In this document: in pieces, positions 1-7,679 of the stretch | Layout: each line of letters opens with the position of its first letter | Numbering within the stretch: position 1 is the first letter of the stretch | Source: Pirellulaceae bacterium | GTDB taxonomy: Bacteria; Planctomycetota; Planctomycetia; Pirellulales; Pirellulaceae | Direction: 5' to 3' | Length of the DNA: 41,007 bases | Assembly (NCBI GenBank): GCA_025459265.1 | Contig: JALOQX010000057.1 | Span: forward strand, 1 to 41,007 | Notes under the pieces: generated by a model | Databases searched by the model: none | Seen by the model: only the letters and a program-made list of their open reading frames with translations | Told to the model about the DNA's origin: nothing | Translations under genes and position numbers: made by a program

Positions 1-79
1 GTCGGCGGCTCGCTGGACTGGTGAGCTACGAGGGAGCTGCACTCGAACGCTCTTCTCCCCGCCGACCCCGCGTCGGCGG
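1..79 (-). repeat. Inverted partial copies of the REP-like repeat
   Basis: Positions 1-29 are the reverse complement of the first part of the 44-bp repeat found at 110-431, with two mismatches, and are cut by the window start. Positions 57-79 are an exact reverse complement of the repeat's hairpin half. Copies in both orientations are typical of REP or BIME-type elements. The array therefore continues to the left of the window. Confidence 0.8.
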
Positions 80-109
80 GAGAAGGAACCTCAAGGTTGC
101 GTAGTCCGT

Positions 110-431
110 GTAGCTCACCAGTCCAGTGAACCGCCGACGCGGGGTCGGCGGGGTATGAGTACATCGAAACACGTGCTTGTAGCTCACCAGTCCAGTGAAC
201 CGCCGACGCGGGGTCGGCGGGGAACGTTGCCGGGTCTCATGCTCTCCTGTAGCTCACCAGTCCAGTGAACCGCCGACGCGGGGTCGGCGGGGTAGGAGTA
301 CATCGAAACACGTGCTTGTAGCTCACCAGTCCAGTGAACCGCCGACGCGGGGTCGGCGGGGAACGTTGCCGGGCCTCATGCTCTCCTGTAGCTCACCAGT
401 CCAGTGAACCGCCGACGCGGGGTCGGCGGGG
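110..431 (+). repeat. Five direct copies of a 44-bp palindromic REP-like repeat with alternating spacers
   Basis: Copies lie at 110-153, 179-222, 249-292, 318-361 and 388-431 and are identical by eye. Each begins GTAG and contains a perfect 8-bp stem (CCGCCGAC / GTCGGCGG) around a 5-nt loop. Spacers are 25, 26, 25 and 26 bp. Spacers 1 and 3 are the same apart from one base, and so are 2 and 4, so a 139-bp double unit has been duplicated. A GTAG head followed by a hairpin is a known trait of REP elements mobilised by RAYT transposases; no such transposase is in the window. No gene is supported in 1-456. The hairpins lie just downstream of the stop of the minus-strand FHA gene and could end its transcript. 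Confidence 0.9.
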
Positions 432-456
432 AACCACCGCCGGCTTTGGGTCGCCA

Positions 457-1326
457 TCAGGCGACGGATGCGGCCTGATCGGAAAACAACAGCCAGCTCC
501 TCGGCTGTTCGCCTTCCACCAACACCGCATTAAGGCCCGTCAACAACTGCTGCACGAAGGACGTGGGCGCAGTGAGCAATTGTCGGCGGAGGAGTGCCGC
601 GGAGAGGAATGAAGGGGCCGCATGGCGCAGGTGAGCGGCCAATTCGTCGAGCGCCAGACGGGAGAACACGACGGTCAAACCGTCGCGGCCCCAGAGGCTC
701 GCTAACAGCTCTCGACTCGCGAGCGCCGGGGGATATGGCACCAGCCACAGAGCGTGGTGGGCGCGTACGACGTCCGGCAGTTCCGCCAACAGGTCTGCGC
801 CAGGCAACTGCAGCGCCGTCACGGAGAGTTCCAGTCGCCGCTCATTCACCACCGCGTAAGCACGTCCCAGCGACGACAGCGCGTCGATGGCCGCGTCCAG
901 ACCGCACGTGCTGTCGACGCTCTGCACAACCGTCATGCGTTCCCGCGTGCGACGCTGCGTGCACCGCAGGATCGAGGCTGTCCGCTGCGGTGCGGTCATC
1001 TGAGGAGCGGGCGACCGCGGGCCGACGTCAATGTAGACGGCGAACTCCGTCCGCCCAGCACGAATCGCGTCTCCATCGGCCAGCGTGCGCTCGACAACAC
1101 GCACACCGTTGACATACGTGCCCGGAGATCGACTCAGGTCCACGAGCCGGCAGGCTTCCGGCTGGCAGATCACCTTGAAATGTTCGTCCGCCAGATGGGG
1201 ATCTCCGGGCACGGCGAAATCAGACCAGTCGGACCGTCCGACCCGGACCTCCTGATTCTGACGCAGCCATAATCTGCCACAGCGGTTGTGCGCCGCGTGG
1301 ACTTGAAGGAGAATCTGCACGCTCAC
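457..1326 (-). CDS. FHA-domain protein, T6SS-associated
   Basis: This 289-residue protein has an N-terminal forkhead-associated (FHA) phosphothreonine-binding domain at about residues 25-100: VGRSDWSDF, then LADEHFKV, then GTYVNGVRV, matching the family's GR, SxxH-like and NG core motifs. The usual S-x-x-H is A-D-E-H here. The remaining 170 or so residues are a separate domain (AYAVVN, LLAELPDVV, WLLF). It distantly recalls the DUF4123 adaptors that load effectors on VgrG, but I am not sure of this. The start is GTG, chosen because GGAGGAG lies directly upstream. The gene is divergent from the TssB-TssC fusion gene. In known T6SS loci FHA proteins (Fha/TagH) couple threonine phosphorylation to assembly, but no PpkA kinase or PppA phosphatase is visible here. 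It may act on the T6SS or as an adaptor. Confidence 0.8.
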   Translation of the reverse strand: MSVQILLQVHAAHNRCGRLWLRQNQEVRVGRSDWSDFAVPGDPHLADEHFKVICQPEACRLVDLSRSPGTYVNGVRVVERTLADGDAIRAGRTEFAVYIDVGPRSPAPQMTAPQRTASILRCTQRRTRERMTVVQSVDSTCGLDAAIDALSSLGRAYAVVNERRLELSVTALQLPGADLLAELPDVVRAHHALWLVPYPPALASRELLASLWGRDGLTVVFSRLALDELAAHLRHAAPSFLSAALLRRQLLTAPTSFVQQLLTGLNAVLVEGEQPRSWLLFSDQAASVA

Positions 1327-1501
1327 GCTCCTCCAGGACTGTTATCGAGCGAGAACCTCGCGTGTTGAGTCATCGACCTGCCCCCCGTTCTCGCGCCAGG
1401 AAAAGCGTCGGCGTTTTCGGGTTAGTCAGCGTGGGAAGTTAAGAGAATTTTGCTAAATTAACGAGGCTGGGTGAACCCCACCTGTTGTGGAGGCGGTCAA
1501 A
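1327..1501 (+). promoter_or_regulatory. Divergent intergenic region with weak promoter candidate
   Basis: This region separates the divergent FHA and TssB-TssC fusion genes, so both promoters should lie here. The only AT-rich part is about 1436-1461. It contains TGcTAAATT (1451-1459), which could be an extended -10 for the plus-strand gene, but there is no good -35. GGAGG at 1489-1493 is the ribosome binding site for the ATG at 1502. No clear minus-strand promoter was found. Confidence 0.35.
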
Positions 1502-2980
1502 ATGGCTCGCGATGTTTTCCGAATCTGTGTATGCGGAAATTTCACGGGGAACGTGGCAGCGGACACTCAGGGAGTGGCCGGTCGCTGGCGTCCCATTCCG
1601 GTGGACTGTGACACCATGGATGAGGTTATGGGGGCGGTTGCCCCTCGTCTGGCACATCTGCTCAGCGGCCCGGACGGCGAGCCTGTGTCGCTCGCGTTTG
1701 AGCGTTTGTCGGACCTGCACCCCGACCAGTTGTTACAGGAGCTGCCGCTTTTCCAGCAGTTGCGCGAACTGCGTCGTGCGGTTGAGCGCCGGGAGACGTT
1801 TTCGGCGGCGGCAGCGACTCTCCAATCCTGGACAGAGGATGCCTTGACAGGTCCGAGCGCGCCGGCCGCTCCGCGGCACGATGCGGAGGTCATCGGCACA
1901 GCTCCCGCCAGTGCGGATGCGGCGTCGCCGCTGGACGCGGCCCTGGATGCGACGTTGCGCGACACGGCCGGGCCAGCCGGTGACGAGATGTTGCCATGGA
2001 AACGGCTGGTCCGCGACATTGCCCAGCCGTTTGCCCAGCCGAACATCGGGATGGAACAGCAGCGCTGCCTGGCTGTGGTGGACGAGGCCATGGCGGTGGG
2101 GATGCGGGCGATCCTGCACCATCGTGCATTTCGACAACTGGAATCGGCTTGGCGTGCGCTGAATTTCCTCGTGACGCGGGCGGACACCAGCACACAACTG
2201 AAGATCTTTCTCCTGAACGTTTCGCGGGAGGAGCTTGCGGCTGACGTACTCGGTCCCGACCTGAGCCGGTCGCAACTGCACCGGGTGCTTGTGGATGACG
2301 CCATCGGCACGGCTGGCGGGGTGCCCTGGTCGCTGCTGGTGGGGAATTATCGTGTTGGTCCGAGTGAGCCGGACGCGCGCTTGGTGCAGCGACTGGCCGA
2401 AGTGGCGCGGCAGGCCGGTGCGCCGTGGATTCTGGGGGCTCGGGACGAACTGCTCGGCTGGAGCGAAGGGCGCCCACCGGGCACCTCGGTCACCTTGCCC
2501 CGCGACGTGCGGCGTGCCGAGCTGTGGACGACATTCCGCCAGGCGCCGGAGGCAGCGTACGTGGGCCTGGTCTGGCCGCGATTCCTGTTGCGACTTCCGT
2601 ACGGTCGCGCGACCTCGACGATCAAGATGTTCCGATTTGAGGAGATCCTGGATGCGCCGCGCAGCGAGGACTACCTGTGGGGTAACGGAGCGTTCCTGGC
2701 CGGTCTCCTGATTGCGCGGTCGTTTGCGCAAACCGGCCGCAGTTGTCCACCGGGTGATCGCACCACAGTGGATCGTCTGCCGCTGCACATTGTCGAGCGG
2801 GAGGAGGAATCCTGGGTGCAACCCTGCGGTGAGGTTTGGGTGCACGAAGACATGGTCCGCCAACTGATCGAGCTGGGCATCATGCCGCTCGTGTCCGTGC
2901 GTGACCAGGATGTCGCGGGGATTGCCCGGTACACGAGTATCGCGCACAATGCGGCGCCGCTGGCCGGTCCGTGGCGATAG
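1502..2980 (+). CDS. TssB-TssC fusion, truncated sheath-like protein
   Basis: The 492-residue product joins two sheath families. Residues about 1-95 look like TssB/VipA: VCGNFTG, then RWRPIPVDCDTMDEVMGAVAP, then SLAFERLSDLHP and a leucine-rich helix. These align with [26 protein letters not shown] and [12 protein letters not shown] of the ordinary TssB at 18277-18789. After a linker, residues about 160-480 look like TssC/VipB: ESAWRALNFLV, GTAGGVPWSLLVGNY, LPRVLMR-like FLLRLPYGR, YLWGNGAFLAG. The protein ends after a SVRDQDVAGIARYTS segment, so it lacks the roughly 130-residue C-terminal TssC domain that both other TssC proteins here retain. It is therefore unlikely to form a full sheath and may cap, seed or regulate one. 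ATG 1502 is chosen over an in-frame GTG at 1487 because GGAGG precedes it at good spacing. Confidence 0.8.
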   Translation: MARDVFRICVCGNFTGNVAADTQGVAGRWRPIPVDCDTMDEVMGAVAPRLAHLLSGPDGEPVSLAFERLSDLHPDQLLQELPLFQQLRELRRAVERRETFSAAAATLQSWTEDALTGPSAPAAPRHDAEVIGTAPASADAASPLDAALDATLRDTAGPAGDEMLPWKRLVRDIAQPFAQPNIGMEQQRCLAVVDEAMAVGMRAILHHRAFRQLESAWRALNFLVTRADTSTQLKIFLLNVSREELAADVLGPDLSRSQLHRVLVDDAIGTAGGVPWSLLVGNYRVGPSEPDARLVQRLAEVARQAGAPWILGARDELLGWSEGRPPGTSVTLPRDVRRAELWTTFRQAPEAAYVGLVWPRFLLRLPYGRATSTIKMFRFEEILDAPRSEDYLWGNGAFLAGLLIARSFAQTGRSCPPGDRTTVDRLPLHIVEREEESWVQPCGEVWVHEDMVRQLIELGIMPLVSVRDQDVAGIARYTSIAHNAAPLAGPWR

Positions 2981-3019
2981 GCTCAACGCGGTCGCGCCAA
3001 CCGGAGAGAGTCCCGCACG

Positions 3020-3514
3020 ATGGAACTGTCGGAGGTACCGCTGACCCCCGTCCCGATTGAGCTTCCGGCGCGCGCGCAGGAGCTGATTCGCGAGGGGCTG
3101 CTTCGCGCGCGGGCCATCGATTGCTTTGACTTCGTCCCGTGCGATTACGGCGTCTTTTATCGCGCGCTCTCAGCCCTGCCGCGCGGGGCGTTCTGCGAGT
3201 GGGGCAGCGGCATCGGCATTGGCACGGGGCTGGCAGCCCTGCTGGGCTTTCGGTCCCACGGGATCGAAATTCACGCGGAGCTGGCCGCTGCGTCGCGTCG
3301 GCTGCTGGCCGATCTGGGCTTGGAGGCCACGATTGAAACGGGGGATTACCTGGTACACCGCGTGGCGGCGGACGTGTACTACGCGTATTGCTGGCCCGGA
3401 CAAATGCTGGACGTCCAGCGCCGGTTTCTGGAGATCGCGCCACCCGAGTCGCGATTGCTGCTGGCCTACGGGGCCGAGGATATCCGCTGCCTGGCGGGAG
3501 ACAGCGGCAGGTAG
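3020..3514 (+). CDS. Small class I SAM-dependent methyltransferase-like protein
   Basis: The 164-residue product has a Rossmann-type AdoMet site: CEWGSGIGIGTGLAALLG (about residues 58-75, motif I), followed by GIEIHAELAAASRRLL, whose acidic residue would bind the AdoMet ribose. DVYYAYCWPGQ is in the place of motif IV. The substrate is unknown. It lies 39 bp after the TssB-TssC fusion gene on the same strand, with GGAGAGAG upstream of its ATG, so the two are probably co-transcribed. It is short for the family, and its last codons run into a GGGAGACAG repeat, so the 3' end may have been reshaped by that repeat. Modification of a T6SS part or effector is possible, but this rests on position alone. 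Confidence 0.75.
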   Translation: MELSEVPLTPVPIELPARAQELIREGLLRARAIDCFDFVPCDYGVFYRALSALPRGAFCEWGSGIGIGTGLAALLGFRSHGIEIHAELAAASRRLLADLGLEATIETGDYLVHRVAADVYYAYCWPGQMLDVQRRFLEIAPPESRLLLAYGAEDIRCLAGDSGR

Positions 3515-3518
3515 ACGT

Positions 3519-3622
3519 TGGGAGACAGAAACATGGGAGACAGAAAAATGGGAGAAGGGAAGAGTCCTCCTTGAGGTTGCCCCATCTTTCTGTCCCCCAG
3601 TTTTCCTGTCTCTCTCCTGCCC
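3519..3622. repeat. Tandem GGGAGACAGAAA repeats with imperfect inverted arm
   Basis: About three tandem units of roughly 14 bp (TGGGAGACAGAAAC-like) lie at 3519-3560. A partner arm at about 3586-3622 reads TTTCTGTCCCCCAG and TTTTCCTGTCTCTC, the imperfect reverse complement. RNA from either strand could fold into a long hairpin between the convergent methyltransferase and PAAR genes, so it may act as a bidirectional terminator. A related unit (GGGAGACAG) is inside the end of the methyltransferase gene. Confidence 0.6.
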
Positions 3623-3651
3623 CCACCTTGGCTGCGTCGAGCACCTGGTCT

Positions 3652-3942
3652 TCATCCGATCAACACGGTCGGCGCGCCCATCACGATCATGCCGCCGTGA
3701 GCCGTCATATCGAGCATGCGGGCGGCGGGCATGCCGCCGATGAGCGTCGTGAAGGAGCCGAGGGCGATGACATCGGGCGGCCCCACGCAGACGGCCATGT
3801 CGCCGACCCGCGCGGCAGGCATGCCGGCGATCAGCACGGGGATGCCGCCCGGTGGCAAGATGGGTCCACCGACGTGTGGTACGAGGCCGTTGACCATCGG
3901 GCAGACGTGCATATCGCCAACGCGGGCGGCCGGCATTCCCAT
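3652..3942 (-). CDS. PAAR-domain spike-tip protein
   Basis: The 96-residue protein has three spaced repeats: MPAARVGDMHVCP, GMPAARVGDMAVCVGP and GMPAARMLDMTAHGG. This PAAR pattern forms a small beta-cone with His and Cys ligands for a metal ion and sits on the tip of the VgrG trimer. It is the usual length for a stand-alone PAAR, with no fused toxin domain. It is the last gene of the minus-strand T6SS block, 11 bp after the FHA gene, and should be co-expressed with VgrG. Confidence 0.93.
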   Translation of the reverse strand: MGMPAARVGDMHVCPMVNGLVPHVGGPILPPGGIPVLIAGMPAARVGDMAVCVGPPDVIALGSFTTLIGGMPAARMLDMTAHGGMIVMGAPTVLIG

Positions 3943-3953
3943 GAGGCAGCTCC

Positions 3954-4940
3954 CTATTTGTCTGGGGCGGAAACGCCCGCCTCGCGGCCCCAGGTAATGA
4001 ACTGTTGATGTCGCTCCGGAGCCTTCTCCGGCGGATCGACGACCGCGGCGAGCATGACTGCTCCCGCGGCGGCCTGGCCCGCGTAGGCCGGGTCAGCCGG
4101 CACGGCCGGTGCCTGCGGAGGTGACATGCTTCCGTCACTCCAGAAGACGGCCATGGCGACCCAGCTGGCGGGCGAGGCAAACTCCCGGGCCTCGGCGGCT
4201 GCATGCGCTTCCCGCCGGATGTCCTCGGTCGGGTGCTCGACCCAGGCGTCCGCCAGGCGCAGCGCTTCGGCGTCGCCGGGCTCCAGCGCCTCGCCGCTGG
4301 CGGCCCGCACGCAGCGGGAGGCCCAGCGGACGCGGTCGCGGGGCGGCAGGGCCTGCGCCAGGAACCGGATGGCATCGAGCGGCAAGTTGTGCTGCTGGAG
4401 GGTCGCCACCACGGCGTCAGGGGTCATGTCCGGCGCGGCGAGGGCAGCCGCCTGTTCGGCGACTTGTGCGCGCCGTGCCAGCTCCGCGATGGCCACGGTG
4501 GCGAAGCCCGCGTGGAGCGTGAGGGCCGCGGACGGCGCGGCTGCCGGCGGCAGCGTGTCCTGGAGGGACGTGACATTGGTGGTCCGCAGCGTGGCCGACT
4601 CGCGCGCTGTCTCGCGACCGGACTCAGCCCGGCTCACGGGCTGTCCGCCCAACTGCACGACGAACACCGATCGCCCGGCTTGCACCTGGTCCGCGTGCGC
4701 GAGAAATGCCTGGGAGACGCGCTGGCCGTTGACCCAGGTGCCGCCCTTGCTGTGCAAGTCTTCGATCTGCCAGCGCCGGTCGACGCACCGCACGGCGAAG
4801 TGCATGGCGCTCATCTCCGGGTCGTCGGGAAAACTGTAGTCCGCCTGCTCCGTCCGTCCCACGCTGGCGGCCTGCCCGGGCCGCAGTACGACGCGGCGGC
4901 CTGCGTGTTCACCTTCTAATCGTTGCATGACGAGTTGCAT
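3954..4940 (-). CDS. FHA-domain protein with C-terminal alpha-helical domain
   Basis: The 328-residue product starts with an FHA domain (about residues 15-100): ASVGRTEQADYSFPDDPEMSAMHFAV and GGTWVNGQRVSQA. It has the GR and NG core residues and the SxxH-like element SAMH. The C-terminal half is helical (DAIRFLAQALPPRDRVRWA, ASWVAMAVFWSDGSMSPP, AGAVMLAAV). It resembles the DUF6931-type region found with FHA domains; this is from memory and tentative. It lies 24 bp after vgrG and 11 bp before the PAAR gene. It probably binds phosphothreonine partners during T6SS assembly. An alternative in-frame ATG lies four codons in, at 4928; neither start has a strong ribosome binding site. Confidence 0.8.
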   Translation of the reverse strand: MQLVMQRLEGEHAGRRVVLRPGQAASVGRTEQADYSFPDDPEMSAMHFAVRCVDRRWQIEDLHSKGGTWVNGQRVSQAFLAHADQVQAGRSVFVVQLGGQPVSRAESGRETARESATLRTTNVTSLQDTLPPAAAPSAALTLHAGFATVAIAELARRAQVAEQAAALAAPDMTPDAVVATLQQHNLPLDAIRFLAQALPPRDRVRWASRCVRAASGEALEPGDAEALRLADAWVEHPTEDIRREAHAAAEAREFASPASWVAMAVFWSDGSMSPPQAPAVPADPAYAGQAAAGAVMLAAVVDPPEKAPERHQQFITWGREAGVSAPDK

Positions 4941-4964
4941 GGCACCGGTCCGTGAAAAAGTGGC

Positions 4965-6953
4965 TCAGTTGATCATCGTCAACCCGCCCTTGACGGTCAG
5001 CATCGCGTCGCCGTTGACCTGGGTCATCATGCCTTTGACCTGCGTCATCATGGTGCCTTCGATCTTGAGCATCAGGCCCTTGATCGTGACGCCCATTTGA
5101 TCGACCTTGACGCTGCTCTGGCCCACTTTCAGTTCGATGGACTGCAGGGCTTCCGTCGAGCTCTTGCCCAGGTCGAGTTTCGTGGTCTGGTTCCCCATCT
5201 TGATGTTCAGGGTGTCATTCCCCATTTCGATGGTCACGGCCCGGTCGCCGGTCTTCAGGGTCGTCGTCTGGTCCTTCCAGACCTGGAGCGTCTGACTGCC
5301 GTCGGCCGACTGGGCCGTCCCGACCTTTACATCCTGGTTGTTGAAGATCTCGATCTTCTGGTTGCCGTCGTCTTTCTTATCGAAACCGACTTTGAGCGTG
5401 TCGTTGTTTTCGACAATCCGTTCGAAGTCCTTCTCGGCGTGAAAGTAGATGTGCTCTTCGCCCTTCTTGTCCTCGAAGCGCAGCTCATTGAAATTCGCGG
5501 CGGCACCCTGTTTCGTGCTGCGGCTTTTCACGCCGCTCTGCGTCTTGTCCCCCGGCAGGTCGTACGGGGGCATCTGCTCGGCGTTGTAGACGCTGCCGAT
5601 GATCAGGGGGCGGTCGGGGTCACCTTCGAGAAAGTCCACAACGACTTCCTGACCGATCCGCGGGTGGAACAGCATGCCCCATTTCTCGCCGGCCCAGTTC
5701 TGGGCGACGCGGATCCAGCAGGTGCTGTTGTCGTCCTTCTTCCCTTCCCGGTCCCAGAAGAACTGGACTTTGACCCGCCCGTACTTGTCGACATAGATCT
5801 CTTCGCCGGCAGGCCCCACGACGACGGCGGTCTGAATTCCGTTGACCACCGGTTTGGGCGTGATGCGGGCCGGCCGGAACTGAACGCTGTCGGGAATGCA
5901 GGTGAACGTATTGGCGTACGTGCTGTCGACGTCGCGGTCGCCGCTCGCGTAGGCCATGGGCTCGCGGATCGAGTGCTGGATCGACGTGATCACATACGAC
6001 TTGTTTTTCTCGGCGGCCGCCGGGTGCGACTTGACGGTGAACTTATGTCCGGGCGTGAACGTCGGACAACCGCTGCCGCCGTGCACAACGTCGTAGCCAA
6101 CCTCTTCTTCCTCCATTCGCAGCTTGACCTCGGCCTCCCCGTCGCTCTTCTGCGCGTACTCGCCGGGGTAGTCAAACAGCTCGAACTTCTTGGCGTCCGC
6201 GAGTGTGACGTTGGTCTGGGTTTGCGTGAGCAGGCTGGTACTGGGCGTTTCAAAGTTGTAGTCGGTCTGCGCCCACTTGCCCGAGCGGAATTCGTAGCGG
6301 TGTTCCCAGCTGGTCAGATGCTCCTTGACGGCGATTCCCGAGTAGTCCGCCGGCAGATCGACCTCTTTCTCGGGACAATCCCGATACGCACCCTTCTGGT
6401 CGCCCAGGACGAGGATATGCTTGTCCTTCTCGTGGCGGAAATAGTAGAAAATCCCCTCCTGTTCCATCAGCCGGGACACGAAGTTGAAGTCGGTCTCACG
6501 GTACTGCACGCAGTATTCCCACTGCTTGTGCTCGCCCTTGATCTCGGACGTCTCGTAGTCGGTCAGGCCAGCGTCGGCAAAGACCTGTTCGAGAATCTGC
6601 TTGACCGTCTTCTTCTGGAAGATCCGGCAGTTGGCCTTCCTGGTCAGGAACCACAGTTGAGGCACGATTTCCGCTCGGTAGACGCGGTGCCCGTGCGATT
6701 CATCACCTGCCATAAACCTCCGCACATAGCCGTGAAAGGGCCGGCGCGAGCCGTCGGGCCGCTTGATGTTGAACGACACAGGCTTACCGACGATGTCGCC
6801 CGGCTTGATGGAACTTTCCTCCGACACCATGTCCAGGCGGAAGCTGAACAGCCGGGAGAGCTCTTCGTGGCCTTCGACCTCCGTCAGCACGAGCTTGTTG
6901 TCGCCCAGCGGCGTGTGCAGATTCAACAGACGGTTTTTCTGATCGAATGCCAT
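4965..6953 (-). CDS. vgrG: VgrG spike protein (TssI)
   Basis: This 662-residue protein is the trimeric puncturing spike. The N-terminal gp27-like part includes SRLFSFRLDMVSEE and the typical YRETDFNFVSRLMEQEGIFYYF. The gp5-like OB fold follows (DKYGRVKVQFFWDREG, WIRVAQNWAGEKWGMLFHPRIGQEV, FLEGDPDRPLIIGSVYN). The tail is a repetitive beta-helix (VTIEMGNDTLNIKMGN to LTVKGGLTMIN) with no appended effector domain, so cargo must bind the separate PAAR, an adaptor or the Hcp tube. The ATG at 6953, preceded by AAGGTGAG, is preferred to one eight codons upstream at 6977. It lies downstream of hcp in the same direction. Confidence 0.95.
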   Translation of the reverse strand: MAFDQKNRLLNLHTPLGDNKLVLTEVEGHEELSRLFSFRLDMVSEESSIKPGDIVGKPVSFNIKRPDGSRRPFHGYVRRFMAGDESHGHRVYRAEIVPQLWFLTRKANCRIFQKKTVKQILEQVFADAGLTDYETSEIKGEHKQWEYCVQYRETDFNFVSRLMEQEGIFYYFRHEKDKHILVLGDQKGAYRDCPEKEVDLPADYSGIAVKEHLTSWEHRYEFRSGKWAQTDYNFETPSTSLLTQTQTNVTLADAKKFELFDYPGEYAQKSDGEAEVKLRMEEEEVGYDVVHGGSGCPTFTPGHKFTVKSHPAAAEKNKSYVITSIQHSIREPMAYASGDRDVDSTYANTFTCIPDSVQFRPARITPKPVVNGIQTAVVVGPAGEEIYVDKYGRVKVQFFWDREGKKDDNSTCWIRVAQNWAGEKWGMLFHPRIGQEVVVDFLEGDPDRPLIIGSVYNAEQMPPYDLPGDKTQSGVKSRSTKQGAAANFNELRFEDKKGEEHIYFHAEKDFERIVENNDTLKVGFDKKDDGNQKIEIFNNQDVKVGTAQSADGSQTLQVWKDQTTTLKTGDRAVTIEMGNDTLNIKMGNQTTKLDLGKSSTEALQSIELKVGQSSVKVDQMGVTIKGLMLKIEGTMMTQVKGMMTQVNGDAMLTVKGGLTMIN

Positions 6954-7073
6954 GCTTCTCACCTTCACGCAGAGCACCGCCCGGCAGTCGGGCGGCGCCG
7001 TTCAGAACGCGCCGCGGTCCCGCGACGCACGGCCGGGGACCGCGAGGCGATGCTGACGACTCGGTATCCGCGA

Positions 7074-7556
7074 TTACTTCGAGCCTTCCTGCACCTTCCA
7101 GGAGTAATCGACGGCGCCCACCTTCTTGCCATCCGGCCCGATCTCGTTGTACGTCATCTTGACTTCCTCGAAGTTCAGCGAGAAGCTCTCCATCGGCTTC
7201 TGCTCGGATTGGCCGACGCCGTTGAAGTTGTAGGACGTGACCAGCACGTTCTTCAACTCGTACGTGAGGTACTTCGAGCGGCCCTCGTCGGCCATGGACG
7301 TCGTGAACTCGATCTCCACTTTCGGAAACACTTTGCCCTTGCACACAGCCTCCGCCAGCTTCGGCGACGACTTGTCCAACAGCTTGGTGCACTGGATATC
7401 CTCCAGGACCACATCCCCTCGGGCGCGAGCCGCCCCGGTGGCACCCCCGCCAGGACGGGAGCACATCTGACTGCACGACTCCAGATCAATCCACTTCTTG
7501 TGGTCTTTGTCCTGGCACTCGCCGTCCACCCCATCGAACTTAATGAACGCTGCCAT
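7074..7556 (-). CDS. hcp: Hcp tube protein (TssD)
   Basis: The 160-residue product matches the Hcp family in length and pattern: start MAAFIKFDGVDGECQDKDHKKW, then VVLEDIQCTKLLDKSSPKL, FPKVEIEF, YLTYELKNVLVTSYN, and the end ESFSLNFEEVKMTYNEIGPDGK. Hcp hexamers stack into the inner tube that the sheath expels. It has an insertion of Gly and Ala (about residues 36-46) in an early loop and several cysteines. AAGGGG lies eight bases before the ATG. The 123-bp gap upstream suggests its own promoter in addition to any read-through from clpV. Confidence 0.95.
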   Translation of the reverse strand: MAAFIKFDGVDGECQDKDHKKWIDLESCSQMCSRPGGGATGAARARGDVVLEDIQCTKLLDKSSPKLAEAVCKGKVFPKVEIEFTTSMADEGRSKYLTYELKNVLVTSYNFNGVGQSEQKPMESFSLNFEEVKMTYNEIGPDGKKVGAVDYSWKVQEGSK

Positions 7557-7679
7557 GTCTGGTCCCCTTCGCTAAAACTGACGTCGTTGCTTCCGTTTTC
7601 GGCCACACCACCGAAGACACTACTGTTCTCGCACCGAGCCCCGAGAAGTTGCGGGCATTTTGGACAATTTTTCTGGCGC

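Noticed and set aside
110..431. CRISPR array
   Set aside because: Repeats are palindromic and 44 bp long, spacers alternate between two near-identical types, inverted copies lie alongside, and no cas gene is in view.
195..612. Small plus-strand coding regions in the repeat array
   Set aside because: They only translate the repeat units and share no protein-like features; the frames depend on spacer length.
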